A stretch of 10,933 bases of DNA from Azoarcus sp. Its GTDB lineage: Bacteria; Pseudomonadota; Gammaproteobacteria; Burkholderiales; Rhodocyclaceae. Of this stretch, positions 1 to 7,721 are shown piece by piece. Position 1 is the first letter of the stretch. Every line of letters begins with the position of its first letter. The stretch covers positions 1-10,933 of the forward strand of contig JAIRLA010000114.1 in NCBI GenBank assembly GCA_031259795.1, written 5' to 3'. The notes under the pieces are model-generated. The model did not search any database. It saw only the letters and a list, made by a program, of their open reading frames with translations, and had not been told where the DNA came from. Both the position numbers and the translations under genes were made by a program.

Positions 1-1200
1 GAAACGCAGTGGAATGACTTCATCGCCTCTTTCATCGACGTAACCGTACTTGCCATTCACCTCGACCCGCGCCAAGCCATTGGCGGCGAAGTCATCAGCC
101 CGGTCAAAACGCGGCGGTATGATTTCCTCGCCCTTTCCATTAATGTAGCCGTACTTGCTCTTCACCTTGGCCTGCGCCGAACCCCTGAAGGAGAAGGGGG
201 CCAAAACGAGATTCTCGTCCTTTTCATCGACGCAATCCCGTTTGCTCCTCACCTTGACCCATGCCAGGCCATTGGCGGAAAAATTCCCTGCCCGCTCGAA
301 ACGAGGTGAAATGGTTTCCTCGCCTTTTTCATTGATGTAACCCCACCCTTTGCCCTTCACCTCGACCAGCGTCAGACCATTGGCGGCGAAATCCCATGTC
401 TGGTCAAAACGCGGCGGGACAACTTCCTCGCCTTTTGCATCGATGTAACCGCACTTGCCCTTCACCTCGACCCGCGCCAGGTCATTGGCAGCGAAATCCC
501 ATGCCCGGTCAAAACGCGGCGGGATAACTACCTCGCCCTTTGTATTGATGTAACCGTATTTGCCCTTCACTTCGACCCGCGCCAGACCATTGGCGGCGAA
601 GTCCCATGCCTGGATAAAACGCGGCGGGACGGCTTCCTCGCCCTTTGCATTGATGTAACCCCATTTCTGATCCACCTTGACCAGTGCCAAGCCATTGGGG
701 GCGAAGTCCGATGCATTGTCAAAACGCGGCGGAATGATTTCCTCGCCCTTTGTATTGATGCAACCCCATTTCCGATTTACCTTGACCCGCGCCAAGTCAT
801 TGGCGGCGAAGTCCAATATCCCATCAAGACACGGCGGAATGATTCCCTCGCCCTTTTCATTGATGCAACCCCATTTCCCATTCACTTTGACCCGCGCTAA
901 ACCACTGGCGGCGAAGTCCCCTGCATCGTCGAAACGCGGCGGGATGACTTTCTCGCCCTTTGCATCGATGTAACCATATTTTCCCTTCACCATGACTCGC
1001 GCCAAGCCATTGGCGGCGAAGTCATCGGCCCAGTCAAAACGCGGCAGGATGATATTTTCGCCTTTTGCATTGATGTAACCGCACTTGCCCCTCACTATGA
1101 CCCACGCCAGGCCATTGGCGGCGAAGTCCCCTGTCCGGTCAAAACGCGGTGGGATGATTTCCTCGCCTTTTTCGTTGATGAAACCGAACTTTATATGGGG
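1..1200 (-). repeat. 105-bp tandem repeat array encoding the WG units
   Basis: A landmark close to ATTGGCGGCGAA (plus strand) recurs at 79, 271, 379, 484, 589, 694, 799, 904 (ACTGGCGGCGAA), 1009 and 1114. The spacing is exactly 105 bp in seven of the eight intervals from 271 on. The 271-379 interval is 108 bp, with 3 extra bases near 345. The 79-271 interval is 192 bp, that is two units less 18 bp, with a degenerate unit around 165-235. Both length changes keep the reading frame. Units are similar at the DNA level as well as in protein, pointing to recent duplication or gene conversion. Partial units lie at both ends. Confidence 0.92.
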
Positions 1201-1242
1201 GTGATTGAAGAGACTGAAAAAACCGTACCGCACCATGACCAT
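1..1242 (-). CDS. WG-repeat protein, 3' end cut by the window edge
   Basis: The minus-strand frame is open for 414 codons from the ATG at 1242 to the window edge, with no stop. The start is well fixed: the codon just upstream (1243-1245) is TAA, and GGGGAG lies about 7 bases before the ATG. The product begins MVMVRYGFFSLFN, with no evident signal peptide, and then consists almost wholly of a 35-residue repeat. The consensus is close to FDxxxDFAANGLARV, then a K-W/Y-G-Y-I core and KGEEIIPPR. This matches the WG (KWG) beta-repeat family. Such proteins are repeat scaffolds, often of unknown role, and no catalytic domain is visible here. The gene follows nusB on the same strand after 78 bp, so co-transcription is possible. 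The C-terminus lies outside the window and could carry a further domain. The family call is firm; the function is unknown. Confidence 0.9.
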   Translation of the reverse strand, partial: MVMVRYGFFSLFNHPHIKFGFINEKGEEIIPPRFDRTGDFAANGLAWVIVRGKCGYINAKGENIILPRFDWADDFAANGLARVMVKGKYGYIDAKGEKVIPPRFDDAGDFAASGLARVKVNGKWGCINEKGEGIIPPCLDGILDFAANDLARVKVNRKWGCINTKGEEIIPPRFDNASDFAPNGLALVKVDQKWGYINAKGEEAVPPRFIQAWDFAANGLARVEVKGKYGYINTKGEVVIPPRFDRAWDFAANDLARVEVKGKCGYIDAKGEEVVPPRFDQTWDFAANGLTLVEVKGKGWGYINEKGEETISPRFERAGNFSANGLAWVKVRSKRDCVDEKDENLVLAPFSFRGSAQAKVKSKYGYINGKGEEIIPPRFDRADDFAANGLARVEVNGKYGYVDERGDEVIPLRF

Positions 1243-1275
1243 TTACGTTCTCCCCGCTCGCGCTTTTACGGGATT

Positions 1276-1310
1276 CCCGCCGGGATAATCACGATCATAT
1301 TCCCGGCGGG
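1276..1310. terminator. Hairpin between nusB and the WG-repeat gene
   Basis: CCCGCCGGGA at 1276-1285 is the exact reverse complement of TCCCGGCGGG at 1301-1310, giving a 10-bp GC-rich stem with a 15-base loop. It sits 11 bp past the nusB stop codon. Neither strand has a T-run directly after the stem, so it is not a classical intrinsic terminator. It may attenuate transcription or stabilise the mRNA 3' end. Confidence 0.4.
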
Positions 1311-1320
1311 GGTGTTCGCG

Positions 1321-1917
1321 TCATACGCCGTCGGCGGGGTGTTTTTTCTTGCCGCCGCCGCGCCGGGCGGCGGCGGTTTCTTCGGGGCGCAGGCTGCCCG
1401 CCAGGCGGTCGAGCACGCCGTTGACAAATTTGTGCCCATCGGCGCCGCCGTATTTTTTCGCCAGTTCAATGGCTTCGTTGATGACCACGCGGTAGGGCGT
1501 CCCGAGGTCGTGGCGCAATTCGAATGCGCCCAGCAGCAAGGTGGCGTGTTCGACCGGCGATAATTCCGCGACGGCGCGGGTGAGCAGCGGCGCGAAGAGG
1601 GCGCGCAGTTCGTCCGCTTCGCCGATCGTGCCTTGCAGCAGGGCGGCGAAGAATTCCGCGTCCGCGCGCGCGGCGCTTTTGTCTTTGTTTTCTTTGCTGT
1701 CCGTTGGGGCATGGGCGGCAAGCAGTTCCCTGATCGCCAGAAGTTGCGCCTGCGCCGGTTGTTCGGCGGGAGAGAGGCGCGCCAGGCGCGCATCCGCATC
1801 CGCCGCGTCCGCGCCGCGGGCGGGCGCGTTGTGCAGGAGCCATTGGTATATCCCTTGCAGCGCCAGTTCGCGCGCCTGGCGGCGGGCGGCAATCTCCCGC
1901 CATCCTTCCCGGCTCAT
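1321..1917 (-). CDS. nusB: Transcription antitermination factor NusB
   Basis: This 198-residue protein matches NusB, which pairs with NusE (ribosomal protein S10) on boxA RNA to promote antitermination of rRNA operons. The N-terminal helix has [17 protein letters not shown] (residues 12-28). The C-terminal half has [29 protein letters not shown] and [12 protein letters not shown], all hallmarks of the family. The protein is longer than the roughly 140 residues of E. coli NusB. The excess is an Ala/Asp-rich insert at about residues 33-85 and a basic tail ending [12 protein letters not shown]. The ATG at 1917 overlaps the ribH stop as ATGA and has no clear Shine-Dalgarno site, so translation is probably coupled to ribH. 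The ribH-nusB pairing is common in proteobacteria. Confidence 0.95.
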   Translation of the reverse strand: MSREGWREIAARRQARELALQGIYQWLLHNAPARGADAADADARLARLSPAEQPAQAQLLAIRELLAAHAPTDSKENKDKSAARADAEFFAALLQGTIGEADELRALFAPLLTRAVAELSPVEHATLLLGAFELRHDLGTPYRVVINEAIELAKKYGGADGHKFVNGVLDRLAGSLRPEETAAARRGGGKKKHPADGV

Positions 1918-2384
1918 GGCAACGCTTTTTGCAGATTGGCCATTTCGACCGCCGCCCGCGCGCAGTCGCGCCCTTTTTCCCGCATGCGCGCCAGCGCCTG
2001 GTCGTCGTCTTCGGTCGTCAGTACGCCATTGGCGATGGGTATGCCGATATCGAGCGTCACGCGGGTGATGCCCGCGCCCATTTCGTTGGAGACCAGTTCG
2101 AAATGGTAGGTTTCTCCACGGATCACCGCGCCCAGCGCGACCAGCGCGTCGAATTTGCCGCTGCGGGCCAGGCGTTGCAGCGTCAGCGGAATTTCCAGCG
2201 CGCCCGGTACGGAGGCGATGCGGATGAGTTCGGGCGAAACGCCAAGGGCGGTGAGTTCGTCGACGCAGGCCGACAGCAGTCCTTCTCCTACGTCCTGATT
2301 GAAGCGGCTCATGACCACGCCGATGCGCAGTCCTTGTCCGTTGAGGTCGATGTCGTATTCGGTGATGTTGTCGTAGCGGGCCAT
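1914..2384 (-). CDS. ribH: 6,7-dimethyl-8-ribityllumazine synthase
   Basis: This 156-residue protein is the usual length for lumazine synthase, the penultimate riboflavin enzyme. It condenses 5-amino-6-ribitylamino-uracil with 3,4-dihydroxy-2-butanone 4-phosphate. Visible motifs are IGVVMSRFN (21-29), SVPGALEIP (58-66), and [19 protein letters not shown] (83-101) with the family's conserved active-site His at 94. [12 protein letters not shown] (114-125) also matches. The ATG at 2384 gives [10 protein letters not shown]; a longer open frame upstream overlaps ribBA out of frame and is not homologous. Only a weak GAG lies before the start. The gene follows ribBA by 41 bp and overlaps nusB by 4 bases. 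The enzyme normally assembles into pentamers or icosahedral shells in the cytoplasm. Confidence 0.97.
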   Translation of the reverse strand: MARYDNITEYDIDLNGQGLRIGVVMSRFNQDVGEGLLSACVDELTALGVSPELIRIASVPGALEIPLTLQRLARSGKFDALVALGAVIRGETYHFELVSNEMGAGITRVTLDIGIPIANGVLTTEDDDQALARMREKGRDCARAAVEMANLQKALP

Positions 2385-2425
2385 GATGTCTCGGGATGAA
2401 AGAACGGGCGGTTCCAGGCGGAATC

Positions 2426-3628
2426 TCAGGCGGACTCGCCGGGGGCGGCGGGATCGAGCGGGATCAGGGTTTCCTTGTCGCCCGACCCGAGCTGTGCGAG
2501 AAAGCCGGTGATTTCGAGGCCGAAGCCGCCCATGTTGGGTATCCGGCGCGGGCTGGCCAGCACGCGCATTTTGCCGACATTGAGATTGCGCAGGATTTGC
2601 GCGCCGACGCCGGACAGGCGCGCGTCCCAGCATGCTTGCGGCGCGCCTTGCCCGGTGAGGCGGTCGAGCAGTTCCTGCCCGCTTTGCGGACGGTAGAGGA
2701 GCACGATCACGCCGGATTCGGATTCGGCCAGTCCGGCCAGCGCCTGGCTGATCGGGACGGTGTGGCAACTGCTGTCGGCATCGAGGAAGTCGATGAAGGA
2801 GATCGACTCGTGCACGCGCACGAAGGTTTCGCGCTCGGGACGGATGTCGCCGTGATAGACGGCGAAGTGCATGTCGCCCGAAGTGGTGTCGCGGAACGCC
2901 GCGAGGCGGAAGCGCCCGTAGGGCGTCTCGATTTCCTTGTCGGCGGCTTTTTCCACGAGCCGCTCGGTGGCGGCGCGGTATTCGATGAGATCGCGGATGG
3001 CGCCGATCTTGAGTCCATGCTTGTGGGCGAACTCGATGAGGTCGGGCAGCCGCGCCATGGCGCCGTCTTCTTTCAGGACTTCGCAGATCACCGCCGCCGG
3101 CTCCAGTCCGGCGAGCCGGGTGAGATCGCAGCCCGCTTCGGTATGGCCGGCGCGGATCAGTACGCCGCCATTCCTGGCGGTGAGCGGGAAGATGTGGCCC
3201 GGCGTGACGATGTCCTCCGGCCTGGCATGGCGGGCGACGGCGACTTGTACCGTGCGGGCGCGGTCGTGGGCCGAGATGCCGGTGGTCACGCCGGTGGCGG
3301 CTTCGATCGACGCGGTAAACGCGGTGCCGTGCGGGGCGCGGTTGTCGCTCACCATTTGTTCGAGACCGAGTTGCCGGCAACGCTCGGCGGTGAGCGTCAG
3401 GCAGACGAGGCCGCGCGCGTGCGTGACCATGAAATTGATGGCTTCCGGGGTGACGAACTCGGCGGCCATCAGCAGATCGCCTTCGTTTTCGCGGTCTTCC
3501 TCGTCGACGAGGATGACGATGCGCCCCGCCTTGATTTCGGCGATGATCTCGGAGATTGGCGCCAAGGCGCTCGCGCGGGGATTTTCGTGTTTCTGCGACA
3601 GGGGGAAACGCTGTATTTGCGCCTTCAT
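2426..3628 (-). CDS. ribBA: DHBP synthase fused to a degenerate GTP cyclohydrolase II-like domain
   Basis: In this 400-residue protein, residues about 20-225 are 3,4-dihydroxy-2-butanone-4-phosphate synthase (RibB). Motifs include [18 protein letters not shown] (41-58), [14 protein letters not shown] (136-149) and GHTEAGCDL (161-169). RibB converts ribulose 5-phosphate to the four-carbon unit used by RibH. Residues about 230-385 align with GTP cyclohydrolase II (RibA). The zinc motif (Cys, ten residues, Cys-x-Cys) is replaced by [18 protein letters not shown], which keeps only one Cys. The HRQEGR-type catalytic segment reads YRPQSGQEL. The second domain is therefore probably inactive as a cyclohydrolase, and a separate ribA is expected elsewhere. 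The start at 3628 is supported by AGGAG 7 bases upstream. The gene lies 70 bp after ribE. Confidence 0.95.
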   Translation of the reverse strand: MKAQIQRFPLSQKHENPRASALAPISEIIAEIKAGRIVILVDEEDRENEGDLLMAAEFVTPEAINFMVTHARGLVCLTLTAERCRQLGLEQMVSDNRAPHGTAFTASIEAATGVTTGISAHDRARTVQVAVARHARPEDIVTPGHIFPLTARNGGVLIRAGHTEAGCDLTRLAGLEPAAVICEVLKEDGAMARLPDLIEFAHKHGLKIGAIRDLIEYRAATERLVEKAADKEIETPYGRFRLAAFRDTTSGDMHFAVYHGDIRPERETFVRVHESISFIDFLDADSSCHTVPISQALAGLAESESGVIVLLYRPQSGQELLDRLTGQGAPQACWDARLSGVGAQILRNLNVGKMRVLASPRRIPNMGGFGLEITGFLAQLGSGDKETLIPLDPAAPGESA

Positions 3629-3698
3629 CGGGGTTCTCCTTTTACTTTCTGCGTGATTGCCGCATTGGGGTCGGAACGTTTCCGTCCGGGCGGGCGTT

Positions 3699-4319
3699 TC
3701 AGGCGGCGTCCGCCGCGCCGCCGCGTCCTTCGCGCCACGCCGTCATGCGCTCGACGTAACGGGCGATGAGGTCGATTTCGAGATTGACCTTGCTGCCCGC
3801 CCGCAAGTGCTTGAGATTGGTGACTTCGATCGTATGCGGGATCAGGTTGACCGAAAAATCCCGCCCATCGACGCGATTGACCGTCAGGCTCACGCCATTG
3901 ACCGTCACCGATCCCTTGCGCGCGATGTAGCCCGCGATCGCCTCCGGCGCGCGCACCACCAGATCGAAGCTCTCGGCCACGGGCGCGAAGCTCGCCACTT
4001 CGCCGACGCCATCCACGTGGCCGGTGACGAGATGGCCGCCGAGCCGGTCGGAGAGCGCGAGCGCCTTTTCGAGATTGACTTCGCCGCCCGGATATTCCAA
4101 GCCGGTCGTGCAATCGAGCGTCTCGCGCGATACATCGAATTCCACCCGCCCATCTTCCCGCCCGACGACGGTGAGGCATACGCCGTTGGTGGCGATGCTG
4201 TCGCCGATGGCGACATCGCCGAGGTCGAGGCCGCCGGTATCCACGGTGAGCCGTAAGCCGTCGCCCAAGGGTTCGGTCTGTTCGATACGGCCGACCGCGG
4301 CCACGATGCCAGAGAACAT
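3699..4319 (-). CDS. ribE: Riboflavin synthase, alpha subunit
   Basis: This 206-residue protein matches riboflavin synthase, which dismutates two 6,7-dimethyl-8-ribityllumazine molecules into riboflavin plus the pyrimidine reused by RibH. It begins MFSGIV, against the usual MFTGIV. It shows two lumazine-binding barrels: IGDSIATNGVCLTV (38-51) with SRETLDCTT in the first, and GHLVTGHVDGVGEV plus KGSVTVNGVSLTVN in the second. This internal duplication is typical, as is the length of about 200. The start has no Shine-Dalgarno sequence; the 30 bases before it are pyrimidine-rich, so it may depend on translation of dsbD, whose stop is 51 bp upstream. The same gene is called ribC in some species. 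No FMN riboswitch could fit between dsbD and ribE. Confidence 0.97.
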   Translation of the reverse strand: MFSGIVAAVGRIEQTEPLGDGLRLTVDTGGLDLGDVAIGDSIATNGVCLTVVGREDGRVEFDVSRETLDCTTGLEYPGGEVNLEKALALSDRLGGHLVTGHVDGVGEVASFAPVAESFDLVVRAPEAIAGYIARKGSVTVNGVSLTVNRVDGRDFSVNLIPHTIEVTNLKHLRAGSKVNLEIDLIARYVERMTAWREGRGGAADAA

Positions 4320-4370
4320 GAGAATAAAGAAGCGGGTGGAAGGAAAGAGCGGATTGTAGGCCGAAAGTCG

Positions 4371-6278
4371 TCAGAGCGCGCGATCGAGCAGGGCCGCGAA
4401 CGCATCGGCGGGCATGAAACCCACGACGCGCAGATCGGCGCGCGCCTGGCCGGCGGTATCGAAGAAGACGATCCCCGGCGGGCCGACCAGGCCGAAACGC
4501 CGCAACAGGCCCCGCTGCGTCTCGCCATACGCGGTCACATCGGCCCGCAACAACAGCATTTGCGCCATGCGCGCGGCCACCGCCGGATCGTTGAACGTAT
4601 CGCGCTCCATCTCCTTGCACGCCACGCACCAGTCGGCATAAAAGTCGAGCAGTACCGGACGCCCGGAGGCGCCGGCAAGGCGGGCGTCGAGTTCGGCGAG
4701 CGAATCGATGCGCTCGAAGGCCGGGGGGGGCGGAGCATCGGCGCGGAGGCGAAAAACGGCAAGCGGCTGGAGCGGATCGCGCGCGCCGGCCAGCGCGCCG
4801 GCCAGTACCGCCGTACCGCAGAGGAGAAGCACGACGCCCATGGCCTTCCAGAAACGCCGCCAGGCGCGCGCGCCGCGCGGCAGAGGATCGAGCGCCGACA
4901 GGAAGATGCCCGAAAACAACAACAGCGCCGCCCAGCCGAGCATGACGAAAAGCGGCGGCAGCACCGGCGAAACCAGCCACAGCGCCGTCGCCAGCAGTAA
5001 AACGCCCGCCGCCTTCCTGACGCCCTCCATCCACGGTCCCGCTTTGGGCAAGACCGAACGCGCCGCCAGCGCCACCGCGACCAGGGGCATTCCCATGCCG
5101 AGCGCCAGCACGAACAGCGCCAGCCCGCCGAGCGCCGCGTCGCCGGTTCCGGCGATGTAGAGCAAGGCTCCCGCGAGCGGCGCGGTTACGCAAGGCCCCA
5201 CGATCAGCGCCGACAGCGCCCCCATCACCGCCACCCCGCCGAGATGCCCGCCTTTTTTCTGGTTGGCCGCGTCCGTCAGGCGGCTTTGCAGCGCCGTGGG
5301 CATCTGCAACTCGAAGAAGCCGAACATCGACAGCGCCAGCGCCACGAAAACGAGCGCGAATACCGACAGCACCCAGGCATTTTGCAGCGCGGCGGCAAGC
5401 AGGGTGCCCGTCAACCCGGCGACGACGCCCGCTATCGCGTAAACCGAGGCCATGCCGAGCACGTAAGCCAGCGCCAGCGCCAGCGCGCGCCCGCGCGAAA
5501 CCGGAGAGGCGCGGTGCGCGCCCACGATGATGCTCGACAAGACCGGGATCATCGGAAACGTGCAAGGCGTAAACGCCAGCAACAAGCCAAAGCCGAAAAA
5601 GCTCGCCAGCACCCATGCGTCGCGCGCGGCGAACAGCAGCCCGGCGACGCGTCCGCTCTCGTCCCCATCATCTTCCCCGGACACGAGCGCCCGGGGCGGC
5701 GGCGGAGCGGTCCCGGGCGTCGTCGCCGGAGCGCGCGGCGCGGCGGACGCGCGCCCCTCTTCGCCCTTTTCGCCCTCTTCGTCTTCATCTTCCAACGTCC
5801 GTCCGAGCAGACTGGGAACAGCGGCGACCGAACTCATCGCCGCAAGCTCGATTCCGGTGCGCTGCGTCGTCGGCGGGTAGCACACCCCGCCATCCCAGCA
5901 CCCCTGGCTCGTCACGATCAGCGTAAAGCGCCCGCCCTCCGGCGTCGTGCGCACCGGCAACACCATGCGCAAGCGGTCGCGATACGTCTCGACCTCGCCG
6001 AAAAACGGGTCTGCCTTGCGCTTGCCGGGCGGGCGTTCGGCCTCGCCCAGCCTGACTTCGGGCGGCTCCGCCCCGAAACGGAAACGCTCGCCATACAGGT
6101 AATACCCCGGCGCGATATCGAACACCACCTCGATCGCATCGGCGCCGAGCGCGCGCGCGCGCATGGCGAAAGCTTTCTCCGCTTCGAGCGGATCGGCGGC
6201 GCGCGCGGGCGTCGCCAGCAACGACATGGCGACAAACGCGACAGACAACAGACGGAAAAAAACGGCGAACATTGGCAT
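4371..6278 (-). CDS. dsbD: Thiol:disulfide interchange protein DsbD
   Basis: This 635-residue inner-membrane protein passes electrons from cytoplasmic thioredoxin to periplasmic partners such as DsbC and cytochrome c maturation proteins. All three domains and all six redox cysteines are visible. A signal peptide ends near ATPARA (residue 27). The periplasmic alpha domain has QGCWDGGVCYPP (C127, C133). A membrane core at about 215-500 has FTPCTFPMIPVLSS (C239) and GPCVTAPLAGALLYI (C363). A C-terminal thioredoxin-like domain has DFYADWCVACKEME (C551, C554). An acidic, then Pro/Ala-rich linker (about 162-208) separates the alpha domain from the membrane part. It starts 13 bp after cutA, matching the cutA-dsbD pairing known in E. 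coli. Start 6278 was chosen; the ATG at 6272 is also possible and better spaced from a GAG. Confidence 0.97.
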   Translation of the reverse strand: MPMFAVFFRLLSVAFVAMSLLATPARAADPLEAEKAFAMRARALGADAIEVVFDIAPGYYLYGERFRFGAEPPEVRLGEAERPPGKRKADPFFGEVETYRDRLRMVLPVRTTPEGGRFTLIVTSQGCWDGGVCYPPTTQRTGIELAAMSSVAAVPSLLGRTLEDEDEEGEKGEEGRASAAPRAPATTPGTAPPPPRALVSGEDDGDESGRVAGLLFAARDAWVLASFFGFGLLLAFTPCTFPMIPVLSSIIVGAHRASPVSRGRALALALAYVLGMASVYAIAGVVAGLTGTLLAAALQNAWVLSVFALVFVALALSMFGFFELQMPTALQSRLTDAANQKKGGHLGGVAVMGALSALIVGPCVTAPLAGALLYIAGTGDAALGGLALFVLALGMGMPLVAVALAARSVLPKAGPWMEGVRKAAGVLLLATALWLVSPVLPPLFVMLGWAALLLFSGIFLSALDPLPRGARAWRRFWKAMGVVLLLCGTAVLAGALAGARDPLQPLAVFRLRADAPPPPAFERIDSLAELDARLAGASGRPVLLDFYADWCVACKEMERDTFNDPAVAARMAQMLLLRADVTAYGETQRGLLRRFGLVGPPGIVFFDTAGQARADLRVVGFMPADAFAALLDRAL

Positions 6279-6291
6279 GGCTCGACAAATA

Positions 6292-6687
6292 TCAAATATC
6301 CGGCGCGGACGAGGCCGTGATCGTAACCGAATCCGCCACCCAGGCGAGGTAGCCGGCCAGACCGTGCGTCACGGGGATGGCGATCAACTCGGGAAGCTCA
6401 TACGGATGCGCGGCCCGCACCGCCGCTTCGAGCGCCGGATAGCGGGCGCGGGTCGTCTTGATGAGCATGAGGGCTTCGGCGGCGCATTCCACCGCGTCCC
6501 GCCAGCGATATACCGACGCGCAAGGCGCGAGGATATTGACGCAGGCCGCCAACCGCTCATCCACGAACCGCGTCGCCAGCGCCCGCGCCTGTGCCTCATC
6601 GGGCAAGGAAGTCAACACGAGAAGAACCTCGTCGAGTGTATCCATATCCGCATTCCATCCCATTCCATTCTTCATTCCATTCTTCAT
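6292..6687 (-). CDS. cutA: Divalent-cation tolerance protein CutA
   Basis: The core matches CutA1, a small trimeric cytoplasmic protein linked to copper and other divalent cation tolerance, with no agreed biochemical role. Motifs are VLLVLTSLPDE, LAACVNILAPCASVYRWRD, ALMLIKTT, HPYELPELIAIPVTHG and YLAWV, in family order. HPYELPE keeps the His and Glu proposed to bind metal; the Cys near VLCT in E. coli is Thr here. The start is ambiguous because a 12-bp repeat puts in-frame ATGs at 6708, 6687, 6675, 6663 and 6645. I chose 6687 (131 residues) because GGAGG lies 6 bases before it. The ATG at 6645 (MDTLDEVLLV) best fits the usual family N-terminus but has only a weak site. The gene is probably co-transcribed with dsbD. 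Confidence 0.93.
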   Translation of the reverse strand: MKNGMKNGMGWNADMDTLDEVLLVLTSLPDEAQARALATRFVDERLAACVNILAPCASVYRWRDAVECAAEALMLIKTTRARYPALEAAVRAAHPYELPELIAIPVTHGLAGYLAWVADSVTITASSAPDI

Positions 6688-6696
6688 TCCATTCCT
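6651..6696. repeat. 12-bp tandem repeat over the cutA start
   Basis: The unit CATTCCATTCTT (plus strand) occurs at 6661-6672 and 6673-6684, with a one-mismatch copy at 6685-6696 and a partial copy at 6651-6660. On the coding strand it encodes repeats of Met-Lys-Asn-Gly. Since 12 is a multiple of 3, copy-number change would keep the frame and alter the number of N-terminal ATG codons. Confidence 0.8.
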
Positions 6697-6781
6697 CCAT
6701 CTATCCATATCCGCCGGAGCTGAAAATCCGCATTCCGCGGTACAGGCCCGCGTGTCTTCGAGTCCGCCGGCAAAATCCGGA

Positions 6782-7612
6782 TCAGACGAAGGATTCGTTT
6801 TCCCCCAGGAAACGCCATTGCCCGGGAGGCAGCGCTCCCAGGCGCACGCGGCCGATGCGCACCCGCTTGAGTCCCGTGACTTTCAGGCCCACGAGTTCGC
6901 ACATGCGGCGAATCTGGCGCTTGCGTCCTTCGTTGAGCACGAAGCGCAACTGGCCGCTGTTGATCCATTCCACCCGCGCCGGACGCAGGGCGCGGCCATC
7001 GAGTTCCAGGCCGTGGTTGAGCAGCGCGAGGCCGTTTTCCGCCAATGGCCCCTCGACCCGGACCAGATATTCTTTTTCGACCGGGGAATCTTCGCCGATC
7101 AGTTGCCGGGCGATGCGCCCATCCTGGGTCAGCACCAGCAGGCCGGAGGAGTCGATATCGAGCCTCCCCGCGGGGGCGAGGCCCTTGAGCATGGCGGGCC
7201 GGAAACGGCGCGCGTCCATCTCTTCGGCATATTGCGCGCCGGCGCGGATCAGCGCGGCGGCGGGCTGGTAGCCCGCTTCGGGCTGGCCGGAAACGTAGCC
7301 GACGGGTTTGTGGAGCAGGACGGTGACACGTCTTTCCTGGAGCCGGCGGGCTTCGGGCAACAGTGTGATGCGGACTTCGGGCGAAACGCGCACCCCCAGC
7401 TCCGCCCGCTGGCCGTCGACAAGCACCCAGCCGCGTTCGATCAGTTCATCGGCTTCGCGGCGCGAGCAGATGCCGCGTGTGGTCATGAGCCTAGACAGGC
7501 GCATGTCTTCGCGCGCTCCGGCTGTTGGCGCGCCGCGCGCTGGCGGCGGCGCGTGTTGGCGCCGGTTTGCTTTGTTTCCCGGGATTTTTCCGGGCTTGCC
7601 TGGTTCATTCAT
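6782..7612 (-). CDS. RluF-like rRNA pseudouridine synthase (RsuA/RluB/E/F family)
   Basis: The frame encodes 276 residues from the ATG at 7612. An S4 RNA-binding domain (about 37-85) opens with [19 protein letters not shown]. The catalytic domain carries [12 protein letters not shown] and [17 protein letters not shown], with the catalytic Asp at about residue 152. It continues with [11 protein letters not shown] and [20 protein letters not shown]. These motifs define the RsuA/RluB/RluE/RluF group, which isomerises a uridine in rRNA. The KEYLV string and overall pattern resemble RluF (23S rRNA U2604), but target assignment by eye is uncertain. The first 36 residues are a basic, Pro/Ala-rich extension. 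Start 7612 has GGAG 10 bases upstream. An upstream ATG at 7723 would read through a CRISPR-like hairpin and non-homologous sequence, and the ATG at 7504 would just precede the S4 domain. The gap to cutA is 94 bp. Confidence 0.9.
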   Translation of the reverse strand: MNEPGKPGKIPGNKANRRQHAPPPARGAPTAGAREDMRLSRLMTTRGICSRREADELIERGWVLVDGQRAELGVRVSPEVRITLLPEARRLQERRVTVLLHKPVGYVSGQPEAGYQPAAALIRAGAQYAEEMDARRFRPAMLKGLAPAGRLDIDSSGLLVLTQDGRIARQLIGEDSPVEKEYLVRVEGPLAENGLALLNHGLELDGRALRPARVEWINSGQLRFVLNEGRKRQIRRMCELVGLKVTGLKRVRIGRVRLGALPPGQWRFLGENESFV

Positions 7613-7692
7613 CAAAAACTGACTCCGGTCGGAAACCTCCCCCTTCAGGGGGACAATTGCGCGCGGCAGGGGCGTAACCTCTTCCGCGCGTT

Positions 7693-7721
7693 GTCGCCCG
7701 GTCACGGGCGTGGATTGAAAC
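7693..7721 (+). repeat. Single sequence resembling a type I-C CRISPR repeat
   Basis: The 29-bp sequence starts GTCGCCCG, then a GTCA loop, and ends CGGGCGTGGATTGAAAC. It has the architecture of subtype I-C direct repeats: a 5' GTCGC, a GC-rich hairpin, and the 3' tail GTGGATTGAAAC. The stem CGCCCG/CGGGCG is perfect. Type I-C repeats are usually 32 bp, so this one is 3 bp short in the stem. No second copy occurs within 35-70 bp on either side and no cas gene is in the window, so this is an orphan repeat rather than an array. Confidence 0.45.

Noticed and set aside
677..973. Plus-strand open frame of 98 codons in the repeat array
   Set aside because: Its apparent repeats simply mirror the minus-strand WG units, whose frame is open across the whole region and matches a known family.
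2385..3380. N-terminal extension of ribH into a 488-codon frame
   Set aside because: The upstream part overlaps ribBA in another frame and is Arg-rich without homology. Lumazine synthase begins at the ATG at 2384.
2396..3769. A 457-codon open plus-strand frame opposite ribBA
   Set aside because: It is antisense to a well-supported gene, with no recognisable motif or ribosome site; expected by chance at this GC content.
4320..4370. FMN riboswitch ahead of ribE
   Set aside because: The dsbD-ribE gap is only 51 bp and pyrimidine-rich, too short for the RFN element and without its conserved features.
3625..5616. A 663-codon open minus-strand frame spanning ribE and most of dsbD
   Set aside because: It is out of frame with both genes and Arg/Gly/Ala-rich without domains. 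It is a GC-driven shadow of ribE and dsbD, which carry clear family motifs.
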